54,432 nucleotides of DNA, taken from the NCBI GenBank assembly GCA_963662375.2, contig CAXXRP010000001.1, forward strand, positions 1-54,432, read 5' to 3'. This DNA comes from UBA11612 sp963662375. GTDB taxonomy: Bacteria > Pseudomonadota > Alphaproteobacteria > Rhodospirillales > Rhodospirillaceae. The position numbers and the translations under genes were made by a program. A model generated the notes under the pieces. The model was given only the letters and a program-made list of their open reading frames with translations. It made no database searches and was not told the DNA's origin. Shown piece after piece: positions 9,401 through 17,992 of this stretch (position 1 is its first letter; the number at the start of each line of letters is the position of its first letter).

Positions 9401-10225
9401 GTGGACACATCTCTTCAAACACAACGTATTCATCCGACCGCGCTGGTGCACGATCAAGCGCAAGTGGGCACGGGTGTCGAAATTGGTCCATACTGTGTTG
9501 TGGGCGCCGGTGTGGCCCTGGAAGACGGAGTGCGGCTGATATCGCACGTCGTTATTGAGGGGCAGACAACGGTCGGGGCCTATTCGGTCATATATCCCTT
9601 TGCCTCTCTGGGCTTGGCGCCGCAACATCTGCACTGCAAGGATGTCGGCGCGCGGTTGGTTATCGGCCAGCACAACACAATCCGCGAACACGTAACCCTG
9701 CACGTGGGGACGGAACAGGGAAGAATGGAAACACGGGTCGGCGACCATTGCTTTTTGATGGTCGGCTCACACGTTGCTCACGATTGTATTATAGAAGACC
9801 ACGCTATCCTCACAAATAGCGTCGCCTTGGGCGGGCACGTGACTGTGGGCGAGTACGCCTTCATCGGCGGTTTGTCGGGCCTCCATCAACACGTGCGCGT
9901 CGGAAAACACGCTATGGTCGGTGGAGTTACTGGCGTGGAGAAGGACGTTATTCCTTACGCTATGGCGATGGGCAACCGTGCGCGGCTGACCGGCCTTAAT
10001 ATTGTTGGATTGCGCCGACGTGGTTTTCTCCGGGAAGACATTCGCAGTTTGCGCACGGCTTATGGTCTCTTATTTTCTCAGGGTGGCACAATGAGTGAAC
10101 GCTTGAGCGAGGTGGCTGACCTTTTCGCCGAACACACCGGTGTGATGGACATCATAAACTTCATCCGGGAGGATTCTTCCCGGCCCATCTGTACGCCCGC
10201 AGTGGTGAACGGAAACGGCGGATGA
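9401..10225 (+). CDS. lpxA: UDP-N-acetylglucosamine acyltransferase
   Basis: This is the first committed lipid A step, moving 3-hydroxyacyl from ACP to UDP-GlcNAc. The 274-residue protein starts at GTG 9401. It has the hexapeptide beta-helix over most of its length, catalytic His127 in the SHVAHDCIIEDH segment, and the helical C-terminus with MGNRARLTGLNIVGLRRRGF. The order lpxD-fabZ-lpxA is standard. The C-terminal region after about 225 shows no unusual insertion. Confidence 0.96.
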   Translation: MDTSLQTQRIHPTALVHDQAQVGTGVEIGPYCVVGAGVALEDGVRLISHVVIEGQTTVGAYSVIYPFASLGLAPQHLHCKDVGARLVIGQHNTIREHVTLHVGTEQGRMETRVGDHCFLMVGSHVAHDCIIEDHAILTNSVALGGHVTVGEYAFIGGLSGLHQHVRVGKHAMVGGVTGVEKDVIPYAMAMGNRARLTGLNIVGLRRRGFLREDIRSLRTAYGLLFSQGGTMSERLSEVADLFAEHTGVMDIINFIREDSSRPICTPAVVNGNGG

Positions 10226-10235
10226 TCCGGCATCC

Positions 10236-11090
10236 ATGACGGGCCGGGCATCTTTACCAAAACTTGGCATAATCGCGGGCGGGGGCGCATTGCCCGGGTT
10301 GATGGCCTCAACGTGTGTAGCGTCGGGCCGGGCGCATTACGTTCTGGCGCTGACGGGTTTTGCGGACAAAGATTGTCTGCCGCGGCCGCCGGACGAATGG
10401 ATGCGCCTGGGCGAAGTGGGAAAAGGGTTCGATGCACTACACCGCGCCGGAGTCGAGGAAGTTGTGATGGTCGGTTCCGTGCGGCGCCCAGCGCTGACTG
10501 ATTTGAAGCCCGACCTTAAAGGAGCTTCGTTGTTCGCGCGAATTGCTGGCCGTGCGCTCGGCGATGACAAACTATTGTCGGTTGTCATCGGCGAAATCGA
10601 GCGAGAGGGATTTAAAGTGGTCGGGGTTGATAGCATTTTAACGGATTTGTTGGCGGGTGCTGGGGTGCTGGGGAAATACCCGCCGGACAAAGCGGCCTGG
10701 GCGGACATAACGCGCGGCCTTGAAACGGCGCGGGCATTGGGCGCTGCGGATGTTGGCCAAGCTGTGATTGTTCAGCAAGGAATTGTCCTGGGCGTCGAGG
10801 CGGTGGAGGGGACTGACGCGCTGCTGGCGCGGTGCGCCTATCTTCGGCGCGGTGGTTCAGGTGGTGTGCTGGTAAAAGCGAAAAAGCCCCAACAGGAGCG
10901 CCGCGCTGATCTTCCAACTATCGGTGTAGAGACAGTGAAGAACGCGCATGCAGCCGGCCTGAGTGGCATCGCTATTGAGGCCGGCCAGACGTTAATTGTA
11001 GACCAGCCGAGCGTGGTTGCTGTTGCCGATGAGCTGGGTCTGTTTATCCAGGGACTTTCGACGATAGATCCTGAGGCCGCTGTTGGGTAA
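10236..11090 (+). CDS. lpxI: UDP-2,3-diacylglucosamine pyrophosphatase LpxI
   Basis: The 284-residue product is of the LpxI type, the alphaproteobacterial replacement for LpxH that releases UMP from UDP-diacylglucosamine to give lipid X. It starts KLGIIAGGGALPG and contains VVMVGSVRRPALTDLKPDL, GDDKLLSVVIGEIE and, later, GVEAVEGTDALL and LVKAKKPQQERRADLPTIG. These segments define the family. It lies between lpxA and lpxB, and its last eight bases overlap the lpxB frame. Confidence 0.95.
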   Translation: MTGRASLPKLGIIAGGGALPGLMASTCVASGRAHYVLALTGFADKDCLPRPPDEWMRLGEVGKGFDALHRAGVEEVVMVGSVRRPALTDLKPDLKGASLFARIAGRALGDDKLLSVVIGEIEREGFKVVGVDSILTDLLAGAGVLGKYPPDKAAWADITRGLETARALGAADVGQAVIVQQGIVLGVEAVEGTDALLARCAYLRRGGSGGVLVKAKKPQQERRADLPTIGVETVKNAHAAGLSGIAIEAGQTLIVDQPSVVAVADELGLFIQGLSTIDPEAAVG

Positions 11091-12273
11091 CTGCGGCTCC
11101 AATCTATTGGTGTACATTGTTGCTTGCGAGGCTTCCGGCGACCAGATCGGCGCGTTGCTAATGGAAGCGCTAAAAAGTGAAACCAAGGGTAGCATCGGTT
11201 TTGCGGGAATTGGGGGGCCGCGAATGTGTGCCGTCGGTCTCAACAGACTTTTCGACCCTAAAGAATTGGCATTGCTAGGCATTTTTGAAGTTCTGCCAAA
11301 GGCTCGTCTTGTGTTGGGGCGGGTCGCAACCACAATCGCCGACATTGAGACAAAGCAACCGGATATATTGGTGACGATTGATTCGTGGGGATTCACTGGA
11401 CGCATTCACCAGCGCCTTGCCCGGCGGCGTAGCGTCATCCCCCGCGTGCGCTATGCCGCGCCGCAGGTGTGGGCGTGGCGGCCGGGTCGGGCAAAGCAGT
11501 TATCCAGGTGGGTTCACCATCTTTTAGCTCTGCTTCCTTTTGAGCCACAATACTTCACGCGCCACGGGCTCCCGACAACATGGGTCGGCCATCCGGTTGT
11601 GGAGGGCGAGTTCGAAAAAGGCGACGGACAACAATTCCGAAGGCGCCACGGGATTGGCGTCGCCCAAACCGTTGTTGGCGTTTTGCCGGGAAGCCGCCGC
11701 GGTGAGGTTACGCGCCTACTTCCAATATTTGCGGATACTGTCATGCGGCTCGCGCGGCAAAACCAAAACCTTCACGTGATATTGCCCACAGTTGAGGCGG
11801 TCGCTGAGCTTGTGCTGGAGGCAAGCACAAACTGGCCTGCTAATGGGGTGACGGTGGTGACCGATGATAAGGAGCGGCGCGGCGCATTTGCGGCTCTTGA
11901 CGTGGCTCTGGCTGCGTCCGGAACGGTTTCACTTGAACTGGCGGCCGCGCGCGTACCTCATGTCATTGCGTATCGAGTGAATTCACTTTCCGCGTTGGCG
12001 TTTCGTTATTTGGCGAAAACATCCCGCGTTAATCTCGTAAATATTATCCTTGATCGTGACGTGATACCTGAGCGCCTACAAGGCGAGTGCCGTGCGGATA
12101 TTCTGGCGGATGATTTGAGCTCTCTACTCGAGAGTGAGCAACTCCGGGCAACGCAATGCGCAGACTTCACTGCGGCGCTGCGTCAATTGGCGCCGCCGGG
12201 CACGCAGCCAAGCCAAAGAGCCGCCAACGTAATCCTCTCTCTCATCGATCAGCGATCGGCTTCGGTGGGCTAG
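11083..12273 (+). CDS. lpxB: Lipid A disaccharide synthase
   Basis: This peripheral GT-B glycosyltransferase (GT19) joins UDP-diacylglucosamine and lipid X to form the lipid A disaccharide. The 396 residues contain VACEASGDQIGALL near the start, APQVWAWRPGR in the middle, LPGSRRGEVTRLLP, and the donor-site region ALAASGTVSLELA. The longest frame starts at TTG 11083, overlapping lpxI by eight bases; TTG 11107 or GTG 11110 would fit the usual short N-terminus better, so the exact start is uncertain. It ends the + strand envelope operon. Confidence 0.95.
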   Translation: MGNCGSNLLVYIVACEASGDQIGALLMEALKSETKGSIGFAGIGGPRMCAVGLNRLFDPKELALLGIFEVLPKARLVLGRVATTIADIETKQPDILVTIDSWGFTGRIHQRLARRRSVIPRVRYAAPQVWAWRPGRAKQLSRWVHHLLALLPFEPQYFTRHGLPTTWVGHPVVEGEFEKGDGQQFRRRHGIGVAQTVVGVLPGSRRGEVTRLLPIFADTVMRLARQNQNLHVILPTVEAVAELVLEASTNWPANGVTVVTDDKERRGAFAALDVALAASGTVSLELAAARVPHVIAYRVNSLSALAFRYLAKTSRVNLVNIILDRDVIPERLQGECRADILADDLSSLLESEQLRATQCADFTAALRQLAPPGTQPSQRAANVILSLIDQRSASVG

Positions 12274-12341
12274 GCTAACTCTTTTAGAAAGGTATTGCTT
12301 AGCTACTCGCTGGCGCGAATATTGCTGGCGGCAGCTTTGTA

Positions 12342-12590
12342 CTAATTGGCAGGGGAAATTAAACCAATAGTCTGGCGGATCGTATTTACCGCCTGGCCTG
12401 CCTCCTGAGAGAGCACCGCAACGACGCCATTGATGACAGGTGAAAAAACGGGCGCTTGTGGCGTGTAGTTTGGCGTATGCGCGTTGACGATATTATTGGC
12501 GTGAATGCGTGCAGCGTCTCCTGCTACAACCAGCGTCGAACTTCCGGTTCTGGAGATTTTAATGTCTGCAGTCTCCGCAGGCCTACGCGC
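12342..12590 (-). pseudogene. Possible remnant of a small flagellar rod-like (FlgB/FlgC N-terminal type) protein
   Basis: In the 411-base gap between lpxB and gltA, the minus strand is open for 82 codons between TAG 12593-12591 and TAG 12344-12342. It contains no ATG, GTG or TTG upstream of its conserved part. The translation includes AARIHANNIVNAHTPNYTPQ, which resembles the ANNIANxNTPGY motif of flagellar rod and hook proteins. A helical tail (VVAVLSQEAGQAVNTIRQT) follows. A neighbouring frame just upstream reads GLRRLQTLKSPE, which could be the displaced N-terminus after a frameshift. No other flagellar gene is in the window. The rest of the gap shows nothing I can name; a 34-codon plus-strand frame (12562-12666) with a GGAG before it is probably chance. 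Confidence 0.4.
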
Positions 12591-12684
12591 CTATTTGAGA
12601 CAACGCAGAACAAGCCGAAAAGTTGCAACAAAAAAAGGCGGCATTCCAAACGGCAACGCCGGGTAAATTACCATAGTCTTTGAA

Positions 12685-13995
12685 TTATTTGCGTTGTTTT
12701 AGTGGAACAAATTTACGCTTGGTGGCGCCTGTATAGAGCTGGCGCGGTCGTCCGATCTTCTGCAGCGGGTCACCGATCATTTCCTGCCATTGGGCGATCC
12801 AGCCTGTCGTGCGCGCTAGGGCGAAAAGTGCAGTGAACATTGTCACTGGAATGCCCATAGCCTGGAATATGATGCCGGAATAGAAATCCACATTGGGATA
12901 GAGCTTCTTCTCGATGAAATAATCGTCTTCAAGTGCAATACGCTCCAACTCCATGGAGATGTCGAGGAGCGGATTGTTCTTGATACCGAGCTCACCCAAA
13001 ACTTCATGGCATGTGCGTGACATAATGCGTGCCCGCGGATCATAATTCTTGTAAACGCGATGTCCGAATCCCATGAGCCGGAATGGATCGTTCTTATCCT
13101 TGGCGCGCTTTACAAACTCGGGGATGTTTTTTTTGTTGCCGATCTCGTGCAGCATATTAAGCACGGCTTCATTGGCGCCGCCGTGAGCCGGGCCCCATAG
13201 GGACGCGATGCCAGCAGCGATGCAGGCGAATGGATTTGCCCCTGACGATCCCGACAGCCGAACCGTTGACGTGGATGCATTTTGCTCGTGATCGGCATGA
13301 AGAATGAGGATGCGGTCCATCGCCTTGGCGAGGGTCGGGCTCACCTTAAATGTCTCGCACGGCGTCGCGAACATCATGTGGAGGAAGTTTTCTGCATATC
13401 CCAGATCGTTGCGAGGATAGATGAATGGTTGTCCAAGGGAATACTTAAACGCCCACGCGGCGATGGTCGGCATTTTCGCGATCAGGCGGTAAGACGACAC
13501 CATCCGATGTGCCGGATTATTGATGTCCAAGCTGTCATGATAAAAGGCGGACAGAGCGCCGACCACGCCGCACATAATAGCCATTGGATGGCCATCGCGG
13601 CGAAATCCTGAATAGAAATTATGAAATTGTTCGTGGAGCATGGAATGGTAGGTAATGTCATGCTCGAATTGGGTTTTCTGCTTGGGGGTCGGAAGCTCGC
13701 CGTTCAGCATTAAGTAGGCGACTTCCTCAAAATTGCACTTCTCAGCGAGTTCCTCGATGGGATAACCGCGGTGTAAAAGCACGCCTTTGTCACCGTCGAT
13801 GTAAGTGATTTTTGATTCGCAGCTACCGGTCGACGTGAAACCCGGGTCATAGGTAAACATTCCTGTATCGGCGTACAACTTGCGGATGTCGACAACGTCC
13901 GGTCCGGCGGTCCCCTTCAGCACCGGAAATTGCCACTTTTTGCCCGTTTGGTCATCCTTGAGCGTGACGGTTTTCGGCTTGGAAGATTTTGCCAC
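12685..13995 (-). CDS. gltA: Type II citrate synthase
   Basis: Citrate synthase condenses acetyl-CoA and oxaloacetate, the entry to the TCA cycle. The catalytic segments are GPAHGGANEAVL, GFGHRVYKNYDPRAR and PNVDFYSGIIFQAMGIP, plus HADHEQNASTSTVRLSGS. GTG 13995 gives 436 residues, the normal length, with GGAAAGG eight bases before it. The frame is also open from GTG 14028, adding a basic 11-residue extension. It is transcribed toward lpxB, and acetyl-CoA would come from the pdh operon further along the window. Confidence 0.96.
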   Translation of the reverse strand: MAKSSKPKTVTLKDDQTGKKWQFPVLKGTAGPDVVDIRKLYADTGMFTYDPGFTSTGSCESKITYIDGDKGVLLHRGYPIEELAEKCNFEEVAYLMLNGELPTPKQKTQFEHDITYHSMLHEQFHNFYSGFRRDGHPMAIMCGVVGALSAFYHDSLDINNPAHRMVSSYRLIAKMPTIAAWAFKYSLGQPFIYPRNDLGYAENFLHMMFATPCETFKVSPTLAKAMDRILILHADHEQNASTSTVRLSGSSGANPFACIAAGIASLWGPAHGGANEAVLNMLHEIGNKKNIPEFVKRAKDKNDPFRLMGFGHRVYKNYDPRARIMSRTCHEVLGELGIKNNPLLDISMELERIALEDDYFIEKKLYPNVDFYSGIIFQAMGIPVTMFTALFALARTTGWIAQWQEMIGDPLQKIGRPRQLYTGATKRKFVPLKQRK

Positions 13996-14068
13996 TCTGC
14001 GTGCCTTTCCTTTCTTGGACGCCTGCACCCAATTAACCCCACCGGGGGCGCCCTTTTATGCGCAGTGC

Positions 14069-14085
14069 GTATAGTGTAGCTATAC
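14069..14085. promoter_or_regulatory. Perfect 6-bp inverted repeat upstream of gltA
   Basis: GTATAG and CTATAC flank a five-base spacer in the 105-base gap between gltA and gltX, about 75 bases before the preferred gltA start. It could be an operator or a short transcript hairpin. There is no T-run after it on either strand, so it is not a clear terminator. Its role is not established. Confidence 0.35.
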
Positions 14086-14133
14086 TGAAAAGACCTTACA
14101 AATAAAACTATCGGGCGGAAAAGGGGCGGCGGT

Positions 14134-15537
14134 TCATTCAGCCAGTACGTCCCTGAAACGCGCGATACTTTCCTCTTTTCCAAGCACTTCCATGACCTCA
14201 AAAATGGGCGGTGAGACCGTGGACCCGCAGAGGGCTACCCGTAGCGGCTGGGCAACCTTGCCTAATTTTAGGCCGGCTTCTTCGGCAAAACTTCTAGCCC
14301 AAGCATCAAGATTAGAGGAGGTCCAATCAGACATTAGCTCCAGCGCCTGCAAGGCAACTTGAACAATCTCGTCGCCGCCGTCAGAGAGAACTTTTCGTGC
14401 CTTGTCGTCCAACGGGAGCGGGCGCGGGTGAACATAAAACAGTGCGGATTCCGACAACTCATTGATGGTTTTTGCGCGCGTCTTTAACCCAGGCAGTCCG
14501 TGTACAAGGCGTGCTATATCTGCCGGTTCTAGATTTTTACCACGTACGTCCTGGAGCGAGGGCGTGATAAGCTCCACAAGGTGTTCGCTTGTCGCTTCAC
14601 GCATATAGTGGCCATTCAAATTCGTCAGCTTATCGATATCAAAGCGAGAAGGTGCACGGCGGACGTCCTTGATGTCGAACCATTTGACTGCCTGAGTGTC
14701 AGATATGATTTCGTCGTCCCCGTGCCCCCACCCCAGACGAAGCAGGTAGTTGCGTAGCGCCTCAGGCAGAAATCCCATGTCCCGGTACGCTTCGATGCCA
14801 AGAGCGCCATGGCGCTTGGACATCTTCGTCCCATCGGAACCATGAATGAGGGGAATATGTGCATATGCCGGCGCTTCGCCTCCCAGCCCATGGATAAGTT
14901 GGACTTGCCGGAAGGCGTTGTTCAGGTGATCGTCGCCGCGAATAATATGGGTAATGCCCATCTCGATGTCATCAACGACCACTGAGAGCATATAAGTCGG
15001 TGTGCCGTCGGACCGCAACAGAATCATGTCATCCAGTTGTGCGTTTGAAACTGTGATCGGTCCTTGCACCAAGTCGTCGATAACCGTTTCACCGTCTAGT
15101 GGAGCTTTGAAACGGATAGATGGATTTATGCCAGCTGGCGCGTCCCTGGGGTCGCGCTCGCGCCAACGGCCATCATAACGGATTGAAAGGCCCTTAGCCT
15201 TCTGCTCTTCCCGCATTGCTGTTAGTTCCTCGGGTGTGCAGTAGCAGTGGTACGCGGCTCCTGCCGCAAGCAGCCGGTCCACGGCGGCCCGATGTCTATC
15301 TACGTAGGATGTTTGGAAAATCACTTCTCCGTCCCATGGAAGGCCAATCCATTTCATTCCTTCGAGGATCGCGTTTATGGCATCCTGGGTCGAACGGGTC
15401 CGGTCCGTATCTTCGATACGGAGCAGAAAGTTTCCCCCGGTGTGTTTGGCGTAGAGGTAATTGAATAACGCCGTTCGCGCGCCACCGATATGCAGGTATC
15501 CGGTTGGGGACGGGGCAAAGCGGGTGACGACTGTCAT
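14134..15537 (-). CDS. gltX: Glutamyl-tRNA synthetase (class I)
   Basis: The 467-residue enzyme charges tRNA-Glu. The HIGH-type motif is at residues 16-19 (HIGG, in TRFAPSPTGYLHIGGARTAL) and the KMSKS-type motif is KMSKRHG. A Cys pair (YHCYCTPEEL) lies in the zinc-binding insert. The ATG lies at 15537, and the 218 bases upstream contain no gene I can identify. In related genomes gltX is flanked by comEC; here the next gene is a glycan formyltransferase. Confidence 0.96.
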   Translation of the reverse strand: MTVVTRFAPSPTGYLHIGGARTALFNYLYAKHTGGNFLLRIEDTDRTRSTQDAINAILEGMKWIGLPWDGEVIFQTSYVDRHRAAVDRLLAAGAAYHCYCTPEELTAMREEQKAKGLSIRYDGRWRERDPRDAPAGINPSIRFKAPLDGETVIDDLVQGPITVSNAQLDDMILLRSDGTPTYMLSVVVDDIEMGITHIIRGDDHLNNAFRQVQLIHGLGGEAPAYAHIPLIHGSDGTKMSKRHGALGIEAYRDMGFLPEALRNYLLRLGWGHGDDEIISDTQAVKWFDIKDVRRAPSRFDIDKLTNLNGHYMREATSEHLVELITPSLQDVRGKNLEPADIARLVHGLPGLKTRAKTINELSESALFYVHPRPLPLDDKARKVLSDGGDEIVQVALQALELMSDWTSSNLDAWARSFAEEAGLKLGKVAQPLRVALCGSTVSPPIFEVMEVLGKEESIARFRDVLAE

Positions 15538-15755
15538 CGTTATTCGCGAGAGTTGTTGTGGGGGTATCTGAGGCCGAGCGCGGTTGCGCAGGGTTCCTTA
15601 TGGAGGCATGGTTTAGCACATTTTTGGGACACTAAGTTTATAAAGCAAACCACTATTTGGGAGGAAAAGAAGAGCGTAGAAGGTTCATTTCATCGCTACA
15701 AGTAGGGCGCGAATGGCGTTGTCGAGTCGAAGTGTGCCTGCGCCAAGAAGTGAGG

Positions 15756-16478
15756 TCAGAGGCACATATACGGATATGAGCGATTGGCGATTATCCGTAA
15801 AACCTTGGCCATTTTGTCATCGGGGATGGGCGACCAATACTGACCTAGTTTCTGGTCGCCATATGGGCCGGGCTTAGAGCCTTCTTTAATGGCCTTGACG
15901 CATCTACCTAAAAGGTCAAAACCGTACTGATATGTTAGAGAACGAATAAGACGGTAGTCTGCATCTTTAGGAAACTCATACCCTTCAGTGAATAAAATAG
16001 GTCCCTCATCGTACTCCTTGGTCATCAGGTGCCCCGTGTTGCCAACTTGATCATTGTTGTAAATAGCCCATTCAACACACGTACAACCCCTATACTTTGG
16101 CAAGATTCCTGGGTGAACGTTGATGACGCCATTGGGGCTGGCGTCGAGCACCTCCTGTGTTAATTTTCTCGGCGTAAAACCATTCACCATAACGCCGATC
16201 TGGAGAGTTCGAATCAATTCAATGCACTCAGGAGCATTGTGGCTTTTTACAAAATACGCCGGTGGTGTAGCACGACCGAACTCGTATATTGTGGCCGGCG
16301 TATTGGGAAGTGTCTCAAAATAGTCCTCGGTTCGCGCGCGCCATATTTGGAGATCCTTTGCAGATTCAACCTTTTTGTCGAGTAAAAGAACAAGGTCATA
16401 AAAACCTGCGCGATGAAGCGCAACAATGGTCTGCGTCAAAACGGGCGAGTTCACTGTTGATAACACGCCAATACGCAT
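15756..16478 (-). CDS. Formyltransferase-family protein, probably sugar N-formyltransferase
   Basis: The 240-residue product has the formyltransferase fold of methionyl-tRNA and sugar N-formyltransferases. The catalytic Asn-His-Asp are visible as Asn120 and His122 in INVHPGILPKYRG and Asp157 in YDEGPILF. Such enzymes use 10-formyl-THF to formylate an amine. It lacks the tRNA-binding C-terminal domain of Fmt, so a nucleotide-linked amino sugar is the likely substrate, in line with the divergent surface carbohydrate gene next door. AGGAGAGA precedes the ATG. The gene looks more AT-rich than its surroundings, which suggests transfer. The substrate is unknown. Confidence 0.8.
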   Translation of the reverse strand: MRIGVLSTVNSPVLTQTIVALHRAGFYDLVLLLDKKVESAKDLQIWRARTEDYFETLPNTPATIYEFGRATPPAYFVKSHNAPECIELIRTLQIGVMVNGFTPRKLTQEVLDASPNGVINVHPGILPKYRGCTCVEWAIYNNDQVGNTGHLMTKEYDEGPILFTEGYEFPKDADYRLIRSLTYQYGFDLLGRCVKAIKEGSKPGPYGDQKLGQYWSPIPDDKMAKVLRIIANRSYPYMCL

Positions 16479-16615
16479 GGCTTCTCTCTCCTAGTGAACC
16501 GTCCGTGAATCCGTGAGTTTCGGCGTTTCGGTGGCTGGCGTGAATTGAATTCTTTGAGCGATATCAGACCGTACCGCCGACGTACTATATACTCTCAATA
16601 GGAGCATAAATTCGC

Positions 16616-17941
16616 ATGGAACCCGTTATCTATCTACCTATAGAAATGAAACACCGGGAAATGCCATCCAGGGCGTTCTTAGCCAAATACCTTCTACAAG
16701 CTGGTTATACCGTAGTCGTCGGTCAACAATGGTCGATGTGGGATAATGTCGACACATTGCCCTGTGGGTTGATTCTCTTCAAGACCGTTAACGATATTCA
16801 GGCCCACAATATGGCACGTTTTAGAGGATCCGGACATTTGGTAGCGGCTAGCGATGAAGAAGCGCTGAACTTCATTGAGTTTACCGGCCATACGCTAGCA
16901 TTTAACGAGTGCGCAGCCGATAACTGCGATCTATTTCTAGCCCAAAATGAGTCTCATAAGCATGACGTAGAGAGTAAGTTCCCACAGCTTTCCGGAAAGA
17001 TTGAGGTTGCCGGCAATCTTAGAACTGATCTGCTCGTGCGTCCCAGTGGTCATATCGAAGATCAAGCCAAGAAATTCAAATCAAGGTACGGACCTTACCT
17101 TCTTTTTAATACAAATTACGCATCCGCAAATCACAAGTGGAAAGATTTTGAGGAAATGGCAGCGGTCGCTGCGGCATGCGGTCTCTTCGATCGCACGAAT
17201 AGAAAAAGCACGGAAGGCTTTGTCGAGATGTACCTGTGGGAGCAGCGCAATTGTGACGTGCTTGAGAAACTATTGCGGTGGACAGTGGAAAAATTTCCTG
17301 AGTACAGTATTATAGTCCGTCCTCACCCCAGCGAACACAGTGAGTTTTGGCGCCGTCTACTCAGCGGTACCACTCGTGCTCACGTCGTCGAACAATCTGA
17401 TCCGCACCCCTGGATTTTAGGCTCTAAGCTAACAATTCATACCGGGTGCACGACGGGCCTTGAGGCCGCTATCCTAGACATACCTGTAATAAATCTTCTT
17501 CCCTCAGATCATCCGGCCTGCGATCGGATCGTGACATACATCAATCCCACCTTCCAAAAGTGGGAAGCCGCAGCACAATATATGGAAGCTTTCTTGAGAC
17601 TTGGGGAGGGAACAACAACTGAGGAAAGGGATAAGTACCGGAATGCGCTATCTAAGCATTTGCCGGGATTTAGAGATACTAAGGTAAGCCAGCATACTGG
17701 TAACTTCTTGATCCGCTTGTTAGAAAATCTGAATGTGGAGCCTAATACGTCCTATGTTTTCAAACTTAGAGGAGCGCGACTTACGCCTGCAACGCGTGGA
17801 CATATGTACAAAGAAAAAATGACAGCATCTTCAGAGGAAATGTTGGCGGAGCTCAAATACGCATCGTCCGTGACCGGGCTTGGCGGCGAGCCAACAATTA
17901 ACGTTCTGGACGACAGTCTGTTTTTGCTCCAACCGAATTGA
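16616..17941 (+). CDS. Surface carbohydrate biosynthesis protein (GT-B-like)
   Basis: The 441-residue protein resembles the 'surface carbohydrate biosynthesis protein' family, related in fold to CDP-glycerol glycerophosphotransferases and GT-B glycosyltransferases. An N-terminal half starting VIYLPIEMKHREMPSRAFLA is followed by VAGNLRTDLL and a C-terminal half with IIVRPHPSEHSEFW and IHTGCTTGLEAAILDIPVI, the donor-site-like motifs. No signal peptide or membrane segment is seen, so it is probably cytoplasmic. AGGAG lies 12 bases before ATG 16616. It is divergent from the formyltransferase and 51 bases before the TylF-like gene. The acceptor and donor are unknown. Confidence 0.75.
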   Translation: MEPVIYLPIEMKHREMPSRAFLAKYLLQAGYTVVVGQQWSMWDNVDTLPCGLILFKTVNDIQAHNMARFRGSGHLVAASDEEALNFIEFTGHTLAFNECAADNCDLFLAQNESHKHDVESKFPQLSGKIEVAGNLRTDLLVRPSGHIEDQAKKFKSRYGPYLLFNTNYASANHKWKDFEEMAAVAAACGLFDRTNRKSTEGFVEMYLWEQRNCDVLEKLLRWTVEKFPEYSIIVRPHPSEHSEFWRRLLSGTTRAHVVEQSDPHPWILGSKLTIHTGCTTGLEAAILDIPVINLLPSDHPACDRIVTYINPTFQKWEAAAQYMEAFLRLGEGTTTEERDKYRNALSKHLPGFRDTKVSQHTGNFLIRLLENLNVEPNTSYVFKLRGARLTPATRGHMYKEKMTASSEEMLAELKYASSVTGLGGEPTINVLDDSLFLLQPN

Positions 17942-17992
17942 TGTAGGGCCCGCTTGCGTTGAACCCGGTTACACCTTAGGGGTTATTCGATT

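Noticed and set aside
12562..12666. 34-codon plus-strand frame with GGAG upstream in the lpxB-gltA gap
   Set aside because: Very basic, low-complexity product; overlaps the better-supported minus-strand remnant.
15690..15755. Short minus-strand tail reading GAGTLRLDNAIRALLVAMK before a stop
   Set aside because: It resembles a DoxX-type C-terminus only vaguely and is too short to support a remnant; the rest of the 218-base gap shows no 5' piece of comEC either.
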